A stretch of 64,000 bases of DNA from Rhizobium chutanense (GTDB lineage: Bacteria > Pseudomonadota > Alphaproteobacteria > Rhizobiales > Rhizobiaceae), in assembly GCF_002531935.1 (NCBI RefSeq), contig NZ_NWSV01000004.1:124001-188000 (forward strand). Reading direction: 5' to 3'. A program made the position numbers and the translations under genes. Under the pieces are notes generated by a model. That model was not told where the DNA came from and did no database searches. It was given only the letters and a program-made list of their open reading frames with translations. Of this stretch, positions 46,309-57,793 are shown piece by piece; the stretch's first letter is position 1, and each line of letters starts with the position of its first letter.

Positions 46309-46400
46309 TGGCCCACCCCCATCACGGCTTTCGCCGCGACGACCCTGTTTCGTGCATTTTCCCTTCCGGCGCGTTGCCGCCGTTCATGCCTTTCGAACAG

Positions 46401-46709
46401 CTACTGGCTGACGGTGGCCCCGTTGGACGCACCGTTGGCCTCCATGGCCGGCGATGGCTGAACGACCACCACCCCGCCGTTCTGATACTCGGTCATCACT
46501 CTGCGGACCACCTTGCCGTCGCTTGCGATACGGGTTCGCTGGGCTTCCGGCGGGAACGGATCCTCGGTGTGGATGGCTTTGTTTGCTTCCATGGCGTTCC
46601 CGGCCCCGAAGGTGATCGTGTCGCGATGGTTCATGTAGTCGGCGCAGCTGGAAACCAGGCCGGCGGCCGCGAGGACGAGAAGGATGCGCTTAGCGTTTTG
46701 TAGCAACAA
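46401..46709 (-). CDS. Small lipoprotein of the tad locus (CpaD position)
   Basis: The 102-residue protein has a lipoprotein signal ending in LVSSC followed by an Asn/Arg-rich domain (TITFGAGNAMEANKAIHTEDPF). It starts inside the last codons of the secretin gene (20-base overlap). In Caulobacter the gene after cpaC is cpaD, a pilus lipoprotein; this one is shorter and may be a reduced equivalent. About 90 bases separate it from tadG. Confidence 0.75.
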   Translation of the reverse strand: MLLQNAKRILLVLAAAGLVSSCADYMNHRDTITFGAGNAMEANKAIHTEDPFPPEAQRTRIASDGKVVRRVMTEYQNGGVVVVQPSPAMEANGASNGATVSQ

Positions 46710-48237
46710 CCTGGCCTCCCTGGTTCAGGTCGAGACGATGGCCATAAGGCCCGGTCACACCTTCGCCGTTGCGAAAGCGCCGGAGCATGTCCTTGTCGAC
46801 TTCCAGGACACCGAGCGCGAAAAGCTCGACATCGTTGGACGACCGCGTCTGATCGAGCGGACTGTAGAGGTCCTCGCCCGGGCGGGCGGGCCGCACGATA
46901 TGCGGGGTGACGACGATGACGAGGTCGGATTCCTTCTTCTGGAAACTCGTCGAACGGAACAATGCGCCGAGGATCGGTATCTTCCCGAGGCCGGGCAATT
47001 GCTGGATGTCCTTGGCGTTAATCGACTGCAGCAGACCCGCCAAGGCAAAGCTCTGGCCGTCGCGAAGTGCGACCGTGGTGCTGGCCGCGCGCGAGATGAA
47101 ACCCGGATTGCCGTTGACGTTGATCGACGGATCAAGCTCGGAAACCTCAGGCTCGATCTCCAGATTGATGAGCCCGTCATCAAGAACCACCGGCTTGAAG
47201 GTCAGCCGCACGCCGAAGGGGCGATAGTCCGTCTCGGTGGCGACTGTCGTGCCGTTGTTGGTCGTCTTCAGGATCGGCACTTCGCCGCCGGCATGGAAGC
47301 TGGCCGTCGAGCCGCTCATTGCGATGAGGTTCGGCTGAGCCAGGCGACGCACCAATCCCTTCTGCTCGAGCGCGTTGATGACCACGTCGATGTGGCCGCC
47401 CGAGATTTCCAGCACCTTTGCGATCAACTGACCGAAGGGCAGCGCGCCCGTTGCCGCACCCTTGGGGTCGACGAGGGTGCGGACGAGGCTGCCGTTATCA
47501 TCCACGCCGATACCCTGGCTGGTCGTTGCCTTGCCGATGCCGTTGTTGCCGCGCCCGGACCAGCCGATCCCGAGGTCACGACCCGTCTGGCGCGAGGCTT
47601 CGATGACACGGACTTCCAGCATCACCTGCTGGCTGTCACTGACGCGCAACTGGTTCAGCACCGGCTGGTCGGAATAGGACTGGGCGATGTCCATCACCCG
47701 CTGCAATTCGACGCCGTCACGGACGATGCCTGTCAGGCGAATGCGGTCGCTGGAATTGGCCACGACAACCCGGGCCGAGGGCGCGGCAGAGCGAATGGCG
47801 GCGGCGACTTCACTGAAATCGCTGGCAACCCGGACATCGATGACACCGAGAAGCGACTTGTCGTCGCCATAGACCGAGATATTGGTGGCGCCGATCTTCT
47901 TGCCGCGGATGAACAGCGACTTGTCGGAAAGCGGCACCACGTCGATCATATCGGCGCTGCCGATGACGAGATCGCCGAAGGTCTGGCCGGTATTGAGCGT
48001 CAGCGTCGCGTTCGGAGGCAGGGTCACGCGCTGGACCGATTTGCCTAAGGTGACCGATTTTTCCTGTGCGTTGGCGCAGCCTGCAAATCCCGGTCCTAAA
48101 CACACACAGGCCGAAAACACCGCCGCCAGTGCCGCAAGGCTTTTCGTCCTTGCGATTCTTCTCTTGCCATTCGCCATGCCTGCTTTAGCCCCCTCGTTCG
48201 GCATGGCCGTATCTGCGGCATGCCGGCTAAACAACAT
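46690..48237 (-). CDS. cpaC: Tad secretin CpaC/RcpA
   Basis: About 515 residues. After a signal region (SLAALAAVFSACVCLGPGFAGCANA in part) come the N-terminal pilus secretin domain (LPPNATLTLNTGQTFGDLVI), a BON-like region and the secretin domain with LAGLLQSINAKDIQQLPGLG and VIVVTPHIVRPA. It forms the outer-membrane channel of the Tad pilus. Its ATG overlaps the cpaB stop by one base (TGATG); later in-frame ATGs are possible. Confidence 0.92.
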   Translation of the reverse strand: MLFSRHAADTAMPNEGAKAGMANGKRRIARTKSLAALAAVFSACVCLGPGFAGCANAQEKSVTLGKSVQRVTLPPNATLTLNTGQTFGDLVIGSADMIDVVPLSDKSLFIRGKKIGATNISVYGDDKSLLGVIDVRVASDFSEVAAAIRSAAPSARVVVANSSDRIRLTGIVRDGVELQRVMDIAQSYSDQPVLNQLRVSDSQQVMLEVRVIEASRQTGRDLGIGWSGRGNNGIGKATTSQGIGVDDNGSLVRTLVDPKGAATGALPFGQLIAKVLEISGGHIDVVINALEQKGLVRRLAQPNLIAMSGSTASFHAGGEVPILKTTNNGTTVATETDYRPFGVRLTFKPVVLDDGLINLEIEPEVSELDPSINVNGNPGFISRAASTTVALRDGQSFALAGLLQSINAKDIQQLPGLGKIPILGALFRSTSFQKKESDLVIVVTPHIVRPARPGEDLYSPLDQTRSSNDVELFALGVLEVDKDMLRRFRNGEGVTGPYGHRLDLNQGGQVVATKR

Positions 48238-49154
48238 CACTGGACCAGGCCGACTCGGTGCTCCTCGCGCTTCGTCGTGTTCCAGACCCCCACCGTCACC
48301 CATTTCGGCTCAACCGGCAACACCGGTTCGACCTTTTGTTCCACAATCTGCACTTGTTTTTCAGCTTCTGGTAATTTTTTCTTTTCTAAATCATTGCCGA
48401 GCTCCGTCGCCATCGCCCCGCCACCGAGGTCTGCGACGGTGATCGGCCGGGTCTGCTCGACGGAGGCAGAGGCAATATTGCGAAGCGCCAGCGAGAGCGT
48501 GCCGATGCTGGAGCCGAGGGTAAGCCGTTGCGCCTCATCGGTCGTGACCTCGAAGGTCACGGTTTTGACGACGGACGGTTCGTCCTTGCGCTCGTCTGCC
48601 GTCTGGTCTACTGCCAGCACCTTGACGCCTTGCAGCAGCACGTCGACGAAGGTCTGATCGTTGCCGGCCGGCCCGCGCACGACCCGCGTCAGAAGCACGT
48701 CGACGCGATCGGAAGGCCTGACGAAGCCGGCAACGCCGAGCACGTCATTGACACGGATGGAAACGGCCTTCATGCCCTGGTCGAGGGCCGCCGACAGCGT
48801 GGCGCGTTCGCCGGCGCCGGTGATTTTCGAGGAAAGCACCGGCTCGCCGGGATCGATCGCCGCCATCGCATAACGCGGCTGGGCATCGCTGCCGACAACC
48901 GTCTCGATGCTGACGAATGAGCCTGAGGGTGTTTCATTGGAGGGCCATGGGATGGCCCTGAGATTTTCGGGCCGGATCCGGTCGCCGAAGCGCATCGGTT
49001 TGGCGGCGACGACGAGCGTCCGCTCCTCGGCCTTCACACCGTTCATCGCCAGGAGCCTGGCCTTCTGATCGGAGAGATACTCGCGCATGCCGAAAACTGC
49101 TGCTGCTGCGAGGACAAACGCAATAACGAGACTTAAAATCGTTGAAGAACGCAT
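48237..49154 (-). CDS. cpaB: Tad assembly protein CpaB/RcpC
   Basis: The 305-residue protein has one N-terminal membrane segment (TILSLVIAFVLAAAAVFGM) and an SAF domain (VVAAKPMRFGDRIRPENLRA), then RVNDVLGVAGFVRPSDRVDVLLT, typical of Flp pilus assembly CpaB. It is thought to stabilise the secretin in the periplasm. It is the first gene after pilA and its hairpin. Confidence 0.92.
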   Translation of the reverse strand: MRSSTILSLVIAFVLAAAAVFGMREYLSDQKARLLAMNGVKAEERTLVVAAKPMRFGDRIRPENLRAIPWPSNETPSGSFVSIETVVGSDAQPRYAMAAIDPGEPVLSSKITGAGERATLSAALDQGMKAVSIRVNDVLGVAGFVRPSDRVDVLLTRVVRGPAGNDQTFVDVLLQGVKVLAVDQTADERKDEPSVVKTVTFEVTTDEAQRLTLGSSIGTLSLALRNIASASVEQTRPITVADLGGGAMATELGNDLEKKKLPEAEKQVQIVEQKVEPVLPVEPKWVTVGVWNTTKREEHRVGLVQ

Positions 49155-49212
49155 CGCAGTTACTCGCTACACTGGACGGAACGCATCCATTCATTGCTTC
49201 TAATTTAGAAGA

Positions 49213-49233
49213 GAGGGGTTAACAAAACCCCTC
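49213..49233 (-). terminator. Attenuator-like hairpin after the pilin gene
   Basis: GAGGGGTT at 49213-49220 pairs with AACCCCTC at 49226-49233 over five bases, 20 bases past the pilA stop. Read on the minus strand it is followed by TCTTCTAAATT. Such a hairpin would stop most transcripts after pilA and let a few continue into cpaB, fitting the high need for pilin. Confidence 0.55.
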
Positions 49234-49252
49234 GCTTCTTCGTACGCCGATA

Positions 49253-49450
49253 TCAGGCTGCTGGCGCGGTGAGGTTAGTCGTAAACCAGCCTGCCCAGCC
49301 GTTCCAAACGGTCGCCAGATTGGTGCCGGCCAATGTCACCGCCCCGATCACGCCGCCGACCAGCAAGGCAAGCAGAATGAGATATTCGGTCAGTGCGACG
49401 CCATCTTCTTCCCGCGCGAAAGCGCGTACGCAGTTTACAAATGCTTTCAT
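49253..49450 (-). CDS. pilA: Flp/Fap type IVb pilin
   Basis: The 65-residue prepilin has a 17-residue leader ending in Gly, then VALTEYLILLALLVGGVIGA with Glu at +5 and Tyr at +6, the Flp motif. It is the major subunit of the Tad pilus and is cut by the prepilin peptidase encoded divergently upstream. Length and position are those of pilA at the head of the tad operon. Confidence 0.93.
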   Translation of the reverse strand: MKAFVNCVRAFAREEDGVALTEYLILLALLVGGVIGAVTLAGTNLATVWNGWAGWFTTNLTAPAA

Positions 49451-49710
49451 CGAGAATTACCTCCCAGGTAAGTTGTGCGCCGTAATTTCCCCCGGCCGCG
49501 TTGTCGTCGAGACCGCCCCTTCGACTGGTTGTATTAATAATCTGTTAAGACTAAATTAGTCAATTGTTTTATACATGGACGATATACATCTATACTTTTA
49601 TGGTTAAGACCAAAGACCGGGGAGCGCGCAGTCAATACCAGCTTGCGTCGCTGATGACGAATGAAAATAAACGTGCAGGTAGATTAAATAACCCAAAGAG
49701 GTTGCGCTCC

Positions 49711-50241
49711 ATGCTGAAACTGGTCGTCGTTATTAATTATCTTTCAGTATTACTTTTTCTCTACGCCGCCTGGACAGACTTCCGTACATGGAAGATCCCC
49801 AACACGCTCGTTCTTGCCCTCGTAACACTCTATGTATTGCGCGCGTTGGCTGTGATTCTCAGCGCCGAAGATGTCGGCGCTGCGCTGTTTGATTCGAGCG
49901 GAATTGGCGGCGACCTCGGGGCCGGCCTGCTGATGTTCATGCTTGGGGTGGTGCTCTGGGCACTCCGGCTGTTCGGCGCAGGAGATGCCAAGCTTTTCCT
50001 GCCGATCGGCCTTTTTGTCGGATGGCACGGCATGCTGCCGTTTTCGTTTTTCCTCCTCGTCCTCGGCGTCGTGACGCTGCTCACCCTGCGGCTGCCGGTG
50101 CCGTTACCCGTCGCACATCTCGCTTTTTTCATGCGCATCGCGGAAATCCGGGCGAGCCGGAAGGTGCCTTATGGCGTCGTCATGGTTTTCGCCGTGCTCC
50201 TCACCCTGGCTTTGCCCATTATCCGACAGCAGCTGCGGTGA
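49711..50241 (+). CDS. cpaA: Prepilin peptidase CpaA/TadV
   Basis: The 176-residue membrane protein has about five or six spans and the two catalytic aspartates of type IV prepilin peptidases, Asp23 in WTDFRTWKIPN and Asp92 in GAGDAKLF. It lacks the methylase domain, as TadV/CpaA does. It is divergent from pilA; the 260-base gap between them is AT-rich and should hold both promoters. The frame continues 49 codons upstream through this gap, without family support. Confidence 0.9.
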   Translation: MLKLVVVINYLSVLLFLYAAWTDFRTWKIPNTLVLALVTLYVLRALAVILSAEDVGAALFDSSGIGGDLGAGLLMFMLGVVLWALRLFGAGDAKLFLPIGLFVGWHGMLPFSFFLLVLGVVTLLTLRLPVPLPVAHLAFFMRIAEIRASRKVPYGVVMVFAVLLTLALPIIRQQLR

Positions 50242-50297
50242 CCTGCAGCGACAACTTCCTCACGGCGCGGCGAGACGTGCGCCTGAGCAAAGCATGG

Positions 50298-51088
<791 letters not shown>

Positions 51089-51116
51089 GGGACACTCCTG
51101 TCTGGAGTACATCATA

Positions 51117-51165
51117 GTGTAATGACATTATCTTTACAAGCGCCGTAAAGATATCGTCATTACAC
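51117..51165. promoter_or_regulatory. Long inverted repeat operator of the GNAT/DUF1778 pair
   Basis: Positions 51117-51137 and 51145-51165 match as inverted repeats at 19 of 21 bases, with outer arms GTGTAATGAC and GTCATTACAC and only seven bases between. It ends about 30 bases upstream of the antitoxin start and probably covers the promoter, the expected place for autorepression by the RHH antitoxin. Confidence 0.62.
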
Positions 51166-51293
51166 CCTCTCACCTCGCGGAACTCTCAACCCAGCCCCCA
51201 CCGGGTCAACTATCGGATTGGTCGTCAAAGTTTGAGTTGACCGTTTTCGATGGCGAAGCGACACTTACCTGCAGCGAGGCAGGAGGAAAGACG

Positions 51294-51593
51294 ATGGACG
51301 ACCTAGACCGCTGGCGCCAGATGGCAAGCGCTCCGAAAGACGGCAGCCGGATCCTGGTGACGATCCGCGCATCCGAACAGGGGCCGGCGGAAGTCGACCT
51401 CGCCTATTGGTCGCACGGCGATCAGTTCGGTGGAGAAGGCTGGCGCGCCTCCGATTCCTCGCCCGGCCACATCATCGAATATGCCGAGCCGGAACTGAAG
51501 TGCTGGATGCCGATGCCCTCCGCCAATCGCACCTCGATGCCTTCGCCCTGGGAAGGCGACGACGCCCAGCAACTCGACGGCTCAGGGATTTAA
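51294..51593 (+). CDS. Small hypothetical protein
   Basis: A 99-residue soluble protein starting MDDLDRWRQMASAPKDGSRILVTIRA; the opening WRxMxxAPKDGxxIL is common to many short alpha-proteobacterial and phage proteins of unknown function. A clear AGGAGGAAAG ribosome site supports expression. It lies between two toxin-antitoxin pairs without sharing an operon. Confidence 0.7.
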   Translation: MDDLDRWRQMASAPKDGSRILVTIRASEQGPAEVDLAYWSHGDQFGGEGWRASDSSPGHIIEYAEPELKCWMPMPSANRTSMPSPWEGDDAQQLDGSGI

Positions 51594-51697
51594 GAAGCCC
51601 CGCCCTGGCAGCCTTGGTATCCGAATCAACACAGCACCACATCATCGGCCGTCGCCTTTGAGGAACAGAGGGAGGGGTTCCGTCCTATTGGTGGATG

Positions 51698-51712
51698 TGC
51701 TACTGAGTAGCA
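51698..51712. promoter_or_regulatory. Palindrome before the ParDE pair
   Basis: TGCTACTGAGTAGCA is a perfect palindrome with seven-base arms around one G, 25 bases before the parD start. It is a likely ParD or ParDE operator. Confidence 0.5.
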
Positions 51713-51737
51713 AAAATCGCCCGGTGGAGATAAACCG

Positions 51738-52013
51738 ATGAGTGTCAAATCGTCGATCTCGCTGACCGATCAGCAGGACGCGTTTGCACGTTCGCTGGTG
51801 GAGAGCGGGCGCTATTCCAGCATGAGTTCCGTTCTTCAGCAGGGCTTGGAACTCCTCCGCCAAAAGACGGAAACCGAGGCCGTCGAAACGGCAGCTCTTC
51901 GAGAACTGGTCCAGCGGCGTTTGAAGGACCCGATGATTTCCACGACGGAAATGGAAAGCCGCGTCGAGACAATGATCGCGCGGAAGCGGCGAGTTATTCG
52001 TGTGGACCCTTGA
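51738..52013 (+). CDS. ParD-type antitoxin
   Basis: The 91-residue protein starts MSVKSSISLTDQQDAFARSLVESGRYSSMSSVLQ (in part), the RHH domain of ParD/CopG antitoxins, and has a charged C-terminal tail for toxin binding. Its end overlaps the toxin gene by 14 bases, as usual for such pairs. Confidence 0.88.
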   Translation: MSVKSSISLTDQQDAFARSLVESGRYSSMSSVLQQGLELLRQKTETEAVETAALRELVQRRLKDPMISTTEMESRVETMIARKRRVIRVDP

Positions 52014-52344
52014 ATATTCCGAGGATGTCGAACGAGATTTCGAGTTGATTTTCGATCATCTCTTCGAGTCCTATGTCGAACTCGGAGACTCGCCCGACGA
52101 GGCTTTCGAGCGTAGCGCTGAGCGAATCCGTAAATTGCGCGTCGAAATTGATCGTCTTGTCGATACGCCTTATATCGGGACATTGCGAGCCGACATTTGC
52201 CCTGGAATCCGGTTTCTGCGGCGGGACAGGACGGCGGTGTGGTTCCTGCCGGTAGAAAGCAGCCGCAGGATCATTATTGCTGCCATTTTTTACGGCGCGC
52301 AGGACCATATCAGACATATGCTTACACGTATGCTGTCTGGATAA
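52000..52344 (+). CDS. ParE/RelE-superfamily toxin
   Basis: The 114-residue protein has the ParE layout: LEYSEDVERDFELIFDHL, a central RIRKLRVEIDRLVDTPYIGTL and FLRRDRTAVWFLPVESSRRIII. ParE toxins poison DNA gyrase; RelE relatives cut mRNA, and the sequence alone does not decide. Translation starts at a GTG inside parD. Confidence 0.85.
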   Translation: MWTLEYSEDVERDFELIFDHLFESYVELGDSPDEAFERSAERIRKLRVEIDRLVDTPYIGTLRADICPGIRFLRRDRTAVWFLPVESSRRIIIAAIFYGAQDHIRHMLTRMLSG

Positions 52345-52402
52345 AAGGTCGCTCCGTGCGCCCGCGCGGCGGCCCACGTCCGCAACAAGTCTTTCACGCA
52401 AA

Positions 52403-52433
52403 AGCCCCGCGGTCGTTGCCACACCGCGGGGCT
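52403..52433. terminator. Bidirectional terminator between parE and melA
   Basis: AGCCCCGCGGT at 52403-52413 pairs over all 11 bases with ACCGCGGGGCT at 52423-52433 across nine bases, followed by CTTT on the plus strand and preceded by TTT on the minus strand. It separates convergent genes. Confidence 0.78.
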
Positions 52434-52460
52434 CTTTGACGCCTCACCCGGGAGAGGGGG

Positions 52461-53831
52461 TCAGGCGGCCTTGATTTTGCTGGATGTCCGCGCCCATTCC
52501 GGCAGCCAGTCGCCGTGGGCGGCGAGCAGGTCGTCGACCAGCGACCAGATCTGGTCGAGGTCGAGTTCGGCGGCCGTATGCGGGTCCATCATCGCGGCGT
52601 GGTAGATGTGCTCGCGATTTTCCGTCATCAGCGCCTGCACCGTCAGCTCCTGGACGTTGATATTGGTGCGCATCAGCGCCGTCAGCTGCGGCGGCAGGGC
52701 GCCGATGAAGGTCGGCTGGATGCCTGACGCGTCGACCAGGCAGGGTACTTCGGCGGCGCAATTTTCCGGCAGCGAGGTGATGCAGCCATTGTTGCGGACA
52801 TTGCCGTAGATCACCGAGGGTTCGCCGGTCCAGACCGAATTGATGATCGAGGAGGCATATTCCTTCGACGGCTGAACCTCGATCTTGTCGGCCGAACGAT
52901 AGGCTTCGGCCTGGCCCTTCCAACGTTCGATCTGCTCGATGCAGCGCTTCGGATATTCATCGAGCGGGATGCCGAACTTCTCGATCAGGTCGTCGCGGCC
53001 CTCCTTGATGAAATAGGGGGTGTATTCGGCGAAATGCTCCGAGCTTTCGGTGACGAAATAGCCGAGCCGCGTCAGCATCTCGTAGCGCACCTTGTTCGGG
53101 CAGCGCGGGTTCCAGCCGGGCTTCGGCGCCCTGCCCTCGCGGTAGCCGCGCAGCAGGTCGGGATAAAGGTTGCGATAGGAACCGTCGGCCTGGCGATGCT
53201 CGAATTTGAGATAGAAGGCCATGTGGTTGATGCCGGCGGCGCGGTAGCGGATTTCCTCGTAGGGAATGTCGAGGTCGTGGGCCAGTTCCATCGCCGTGCC
53301 CTGCACCGAGTGGCAGAGGCCGACCTGACGGATGCTGGGATACTTCTCCGAGATCGCCCAGGTGTTGATCGCCATCGGGTTGACATATTGCAGCATGATC
53401 GCCTCGGGGCAGACGGCGAGCATGTCCTCGCAGACCTTCCACAGATGCGGCACGGTGCGAAGCCCGCGCATGATGCCGCCGACGCCGAGCGTGTCGGCGA
53501 TCGTCTGGCGCAGCCCGTATTTCTTCGGCACCTCGAAATCAGTGACCGTGCAGGGCTCGTAGCCGCCGATCTGGAAGGCGACGACGACGAAATCGGCCCC
53601 GGAAAGCGCCTTGCGCTGGTCGGAATAGGTCTCGGCCTTGGCCGCCACACCGAGCGTCGAGATCAGCTTGTTGACGACGATGGCGCTTTCCTCAAGCCGC
53701 TGCGGATTGAGATCCATCAGCGCGATCGTCGCCCCCGACAGCGCCGGACGCTGAAGCACGTCGCCGATGATGTTCTTCATGAAGACGGTGGAGCCTGCTC
53801 CGATGAAGGTGATTTTGGGATTTCCTGCCAT
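52461..53831 (-). CDS. melA: GH4 alpha-galactosidase, MelA-like
   Basis: The 456-residue protein is a GH4 glycosidase: NAD-binding ITFIGAGSTVF at the N-terminus, then LCHSVQGT and GINHMAFY, whose Cys and His bind manganese. GH4 enzymes oxidise and eliminate at the sugar with NAD rather than by plain hydrolysis. MelA-type members act on melibiose and raffinose. It is last in the agp-like transport operon. GGAGGCACTA precedes the ATG; five upstream codons are possible. Confidence 0.85.
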   Translation of the reverse strand: MAGNPKITFIGAGSTVFMKNIIGDVLQRPALSGATIALMDLNPQRLEESAIVVNKLISTLGVAAKAETYSDQRKALSGADFVVVAFQIGGYEPCTVTDFEVPKKYGLRQTIADTLGVGGIMRGLRTVPHLWKVCEDMLAVCPEAIMLQYVNPMAINTWAISEKYPSIRQVGLCHSVQGTAMELAHDLDIPYEEIRYRAAGINHMAFYLKFEHRQADGSYRNLYPDLLRGYREGRAPKPGWNPRCPNKVRYEMLTRLGYFVTESSEHFAEYTPYFIKEGRDDLIEKFGIPLDEYPKRCIEQIERWKGQAEAYRSADKIEVQPSKEYASSIINSVWTGEPSVIYGNVRNNGCITSLPENCAAEVPCLVDASGIQPTFIGALPPQLTALMRTNINVQELTVQALMTENREHIYHAAMMDPHTAAELDLDQIWSLVDDLLAAHGDWLPEWARTSSKIKAA

Positions 53832-53853
53832 TAGTGCCTCCGGCATTCGATAA

Positions 53854-55521
<1,668 letters not shown>

Positions 55522-55531
55522 ATCAATCACC

Positions 55532-56668
55532 TCAATAAGGATCGACTGCATCGCGCAGTCCGTCGCCGAGCGCATTGAAGGCGAAGACGGTGACGAGCAC
55601 GAAGGCGACGGGAGAAAGAATCCAGGGATAGGAGCCGATGACCGAATAGGTCGCCGTATCCTGCAGCATCAGCCCCCAGGAAATCAGCGGCGGCTTGACG
55701 GCAAAGCCGAGGAAACCGAGGAAGGATTCCAAGAGCACGACGCTCGGTATGGCGAGCGTCACCGCGACGATGACGTGGCTCATCACATTCGGGAAGATAT
55801 GCTGCAGGATGATGCGGGTGTCGGTGGCGCCGACCGCCATCGCCGCCCGGACATAATCGATGCGGGCGAGCGCCAAGGTCTTGCCGCGCACCTCGCGCGA
55901 CATCTGCGCCCAGCCGAGCGCCGACATCACGCCGATGACGAAGGCGAGGAAGACATTGGTCGGCGCCGTCACCGGGATCAGCGAGGTCAGCGCCAGATAG
56001 AGCGGCAGCTGCGGGAAGGCGAGCACCAGTTCGACGAAACGCTGCAGCCAGACATCGAAGCTGCCGCCGAAATAACCCGAGACCATGCCGACCGTCGTGC
56101 CGATGACGGTGACGATGGTGACCACGGTCAGCGCGATCATCAGCGAGATGCGCGAGCCGATGATGGCGCGCGACAGCACGTCACGGCCGAACTTGTCGGT
56201 GCCGAGGAAATGCACCGGCTGGCCGTCGGTCGAGCCGAAGAAATGCCGCTCAGTCGGGATCAGGCCAAGAAGGTTGTATTCGGCGCCCTTGACGAAGAAG
56301 CCGAGCAGCCGCGGATTGTCGTAATCGACGCCGACGATCGGCTGGAAGGTGACGGGGTCGAGCTCCTCGGAATCCGACAGCGCATAGACGCGCGGCTGGA
56401 AGACGAAATTGCCGTCCTTGTCGTGGAAGCTCATCACCTGCGGCGGGGCGAAGCCGACATCGGTCGCCTTCGGGTCCATCGGCGCGAAGAAATCGGCAAA
56501 GATCGCCATGAAGAGCAGCAGCCCGACCAGCACCAGCCCGGCCAGGCCGGTCCAGGAGCGCCTGAGCCGGCGCCAGACGAGCGCCAGATAGCTCTCGCCG
56601 CCCTGCGATGGCTTCTTGACCGCGGGTTCGGTCGTCGGGGGTGTGTCGGACGAATCGAAAGCAAGCAT
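55532..56668 (-). CDS. agpC: ABC transporter permease (OppC-like, AgpC position)
   Basis: The 378-residue permease starts with a soluble stretch, then WTGLAGLVLVGLLLFMAIFADFFAP, a periplasmic insert of about 100 residues (larger than in OppC), the mark FLGTDKFGRDVLSRAIIGSR and five more spans. The coupling loop reads VRAAMAVGATDTRIILQHIFPN. It begins two bases before the end of the other permease in the same operon. Confidence 0.88.
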   Translation of the reverse strand: MLAFDSSDTPPTTEPAVKKPSQGGESYLALVWRRLRRSWTGLAGLVLVGLLLFMAIFADFFAPMDPKATDVGFAPPQVMSFHDKDGNFVFQPRVYALSDSEELDPVTFQPIVGVDYDNPRLLGFFVKGAEYNLLGLIPTERHFFGSTDGQPVHFLGTDKFGRDVLSRAIIGSRISLMIALTVVTIVTVIGTTVGMVSGYFGGSFDVWLQRFVELVLAFPQLPLYLALTSLIPVTAPTNVFLAFVIGVMSALGWAQMSREVRGKTLALARIDYVRAAMAVGATDTRIILQHIFPNVMSHVIVAVTLAIPSVVLLESFLGFLGFAVKPPLISWGLMLQDTATYSVIGSYPWILSPVAFVLVTVFAFNALGDGLRDAVDPY

Positions 56669-56669
56669 G

Positions 56670-57677
56670 TCAGGCTCCTCCGAACTGGCGGACGCGCGGA
56701 TCGAGCAGGGCCAGCAACATGTCGGCGATGATATTGCCGACGATCAGTGTTGCCGACAGCACCATCATGAAGGTGGCGGTGACATAGACGTCGCCGACCG
56801 CCATCGAGCCGACGATGGCCGGGCCGACGGTCGGCAGGGCGAAGATGATCGCCGTTTCGATCTCGCCGGTCAGCATGTAAGGCAGCACGACGCCCTGATA
56901 CATCACAAGCGGATGCAGGGCATTCGGCACCGCATGGCGCATCACCACCGCGCCGCCGGACAGGCCCTTGGCCTTGGCCGTCTCGACATATTGGGCATTC
57001 AGCGTATCGAGCAGATTGCCGCGCATGACACGCATATTGTAGGCAAGCCCGCCGAAGGTGGCGATCGCCACGACAGGCCAGACATGGTGGACGAGATCGA
57101 CGAATTTCGCCCACGACCAGGGTGCCCCACCATATTGCGGCGAGAAGAAGCTGCCGATCTCGGACACGTTGAACTGGAAAACCAGGAGGTAGACGATGAT
57201 CAGCGCCATCAGGAAGCGCGGCACCGTCATGCCGAGGAAGGAAATTCCCGAAAGCAGGCTGTCGATCCAGCTGTATTGCCGCGTCGCCGCCCAGATGCCG
57301 AAGCCGATGCCGAGCACCGAGGCGAAGATGTGGCAGACGAGCGCCAGAAGCAGCGTGCGCGGCAGCCGCTCGGCGACCACATCGGCCACCGGCTTGTTGT
57401 AGAACATGCTGTAGCCGAAATCACCGCGGGTGACGATGCCGCCGATCCAGTTGACGTATTGGACGACCAGCGGCTTGTCGAGGCCGTGTTCGGCCCGGTA
57501 GGCCTGCGCCTGGGCTTCGGCCTGGGCGTAGGACGCGCCACCCTGATTGATCAGCTGTGATCTTATATAATCGGCATAATCGCCGGGCGGCGCCTGGATG
57601 ATCGCGAAAGTCACCACGCTCAGGATGAAGAGAACGGGGATCGCGGAGGCTATGCGCACGAGCAGGAATCGCAACAT
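56670..57677 (-). CDS. agpB: ABC transporter permease (OppB-like, AgpB position)
   Basis: The permease begins MLRFLLVRIASAIPVLFILSVVTFAI, the usual OppB start, and has the coupling loop YVETAKAKGLSGGAVVMRHAVPNAL. An in-frame ATG 21 codons upstream at 57740 is possible, but it lies one base from a perfect 12-bp hairpin and lacks a ribosome site, so the shorter form is preferred. It forms the channel with the OppC-like subunit. Confidence 0.87.
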   Translation of the reverse strand: MLRFLLVRIASAIPVLFILSVVTFAIIQAPPGDYADYIRSQLINQGGASYAQAEAQAQAYRAEHGLDKPLVVQYVNWIGGIVTRGDFGYSMFYNKPVADVVAERLPRTLLLALVCHIFASVLGIGFGIWAATRQYSWIDSLLSGISFLGMTVPRFLMALIIVYLLVFQFNVSEIGSFFSPQYGGAPWSWAKFVDLVHHVWPVVAIATFGGLAYNMRVMRGNLLDTLNAQYVETAKAKGLSGGAVVMRHAVPNALHPLVMYQGVVLPYMLTGEIETAIIFALPTVGPAIVGSMAVGDVYVTATFMMVLSATLIVGNIIADMLLALLDPRVRQFGGA

Positions 57678-57741
57678 CGAACGGTTCGCTTCGCTTTGCC
57701 GCCAGTCGCTCCTTGTCGGCGCGGCCGGCTCGTTGGTCATA

Positions 57742-57768
57742 TCAGGCCGCGCGCCACGCGCGGCCTGA
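57742..57768 (-). promoter_or_regulatory. Intercistronic stem-loop between agpA and agpB
   Basis: TCAGGCCGCGCG at 57742-57753 pairs over all 12 bases with CGCGCGGCCTGA at 57757-57768, loop CCA. It follows the binding-protein gene and precedes the first permease, the place where such hairpins protect the binding-protein mRNA and lower downstream expression. Confidence 0.65.
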
Positions 57769-57793
57769 CTCTCGCTTCAGCTGGGAGGGAACA

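Noticed and set aside
44872..46461. 529-codon plus-strand frame
   Set aside because: Antisense to tadG; Arg- and Ala-rich product without domain.
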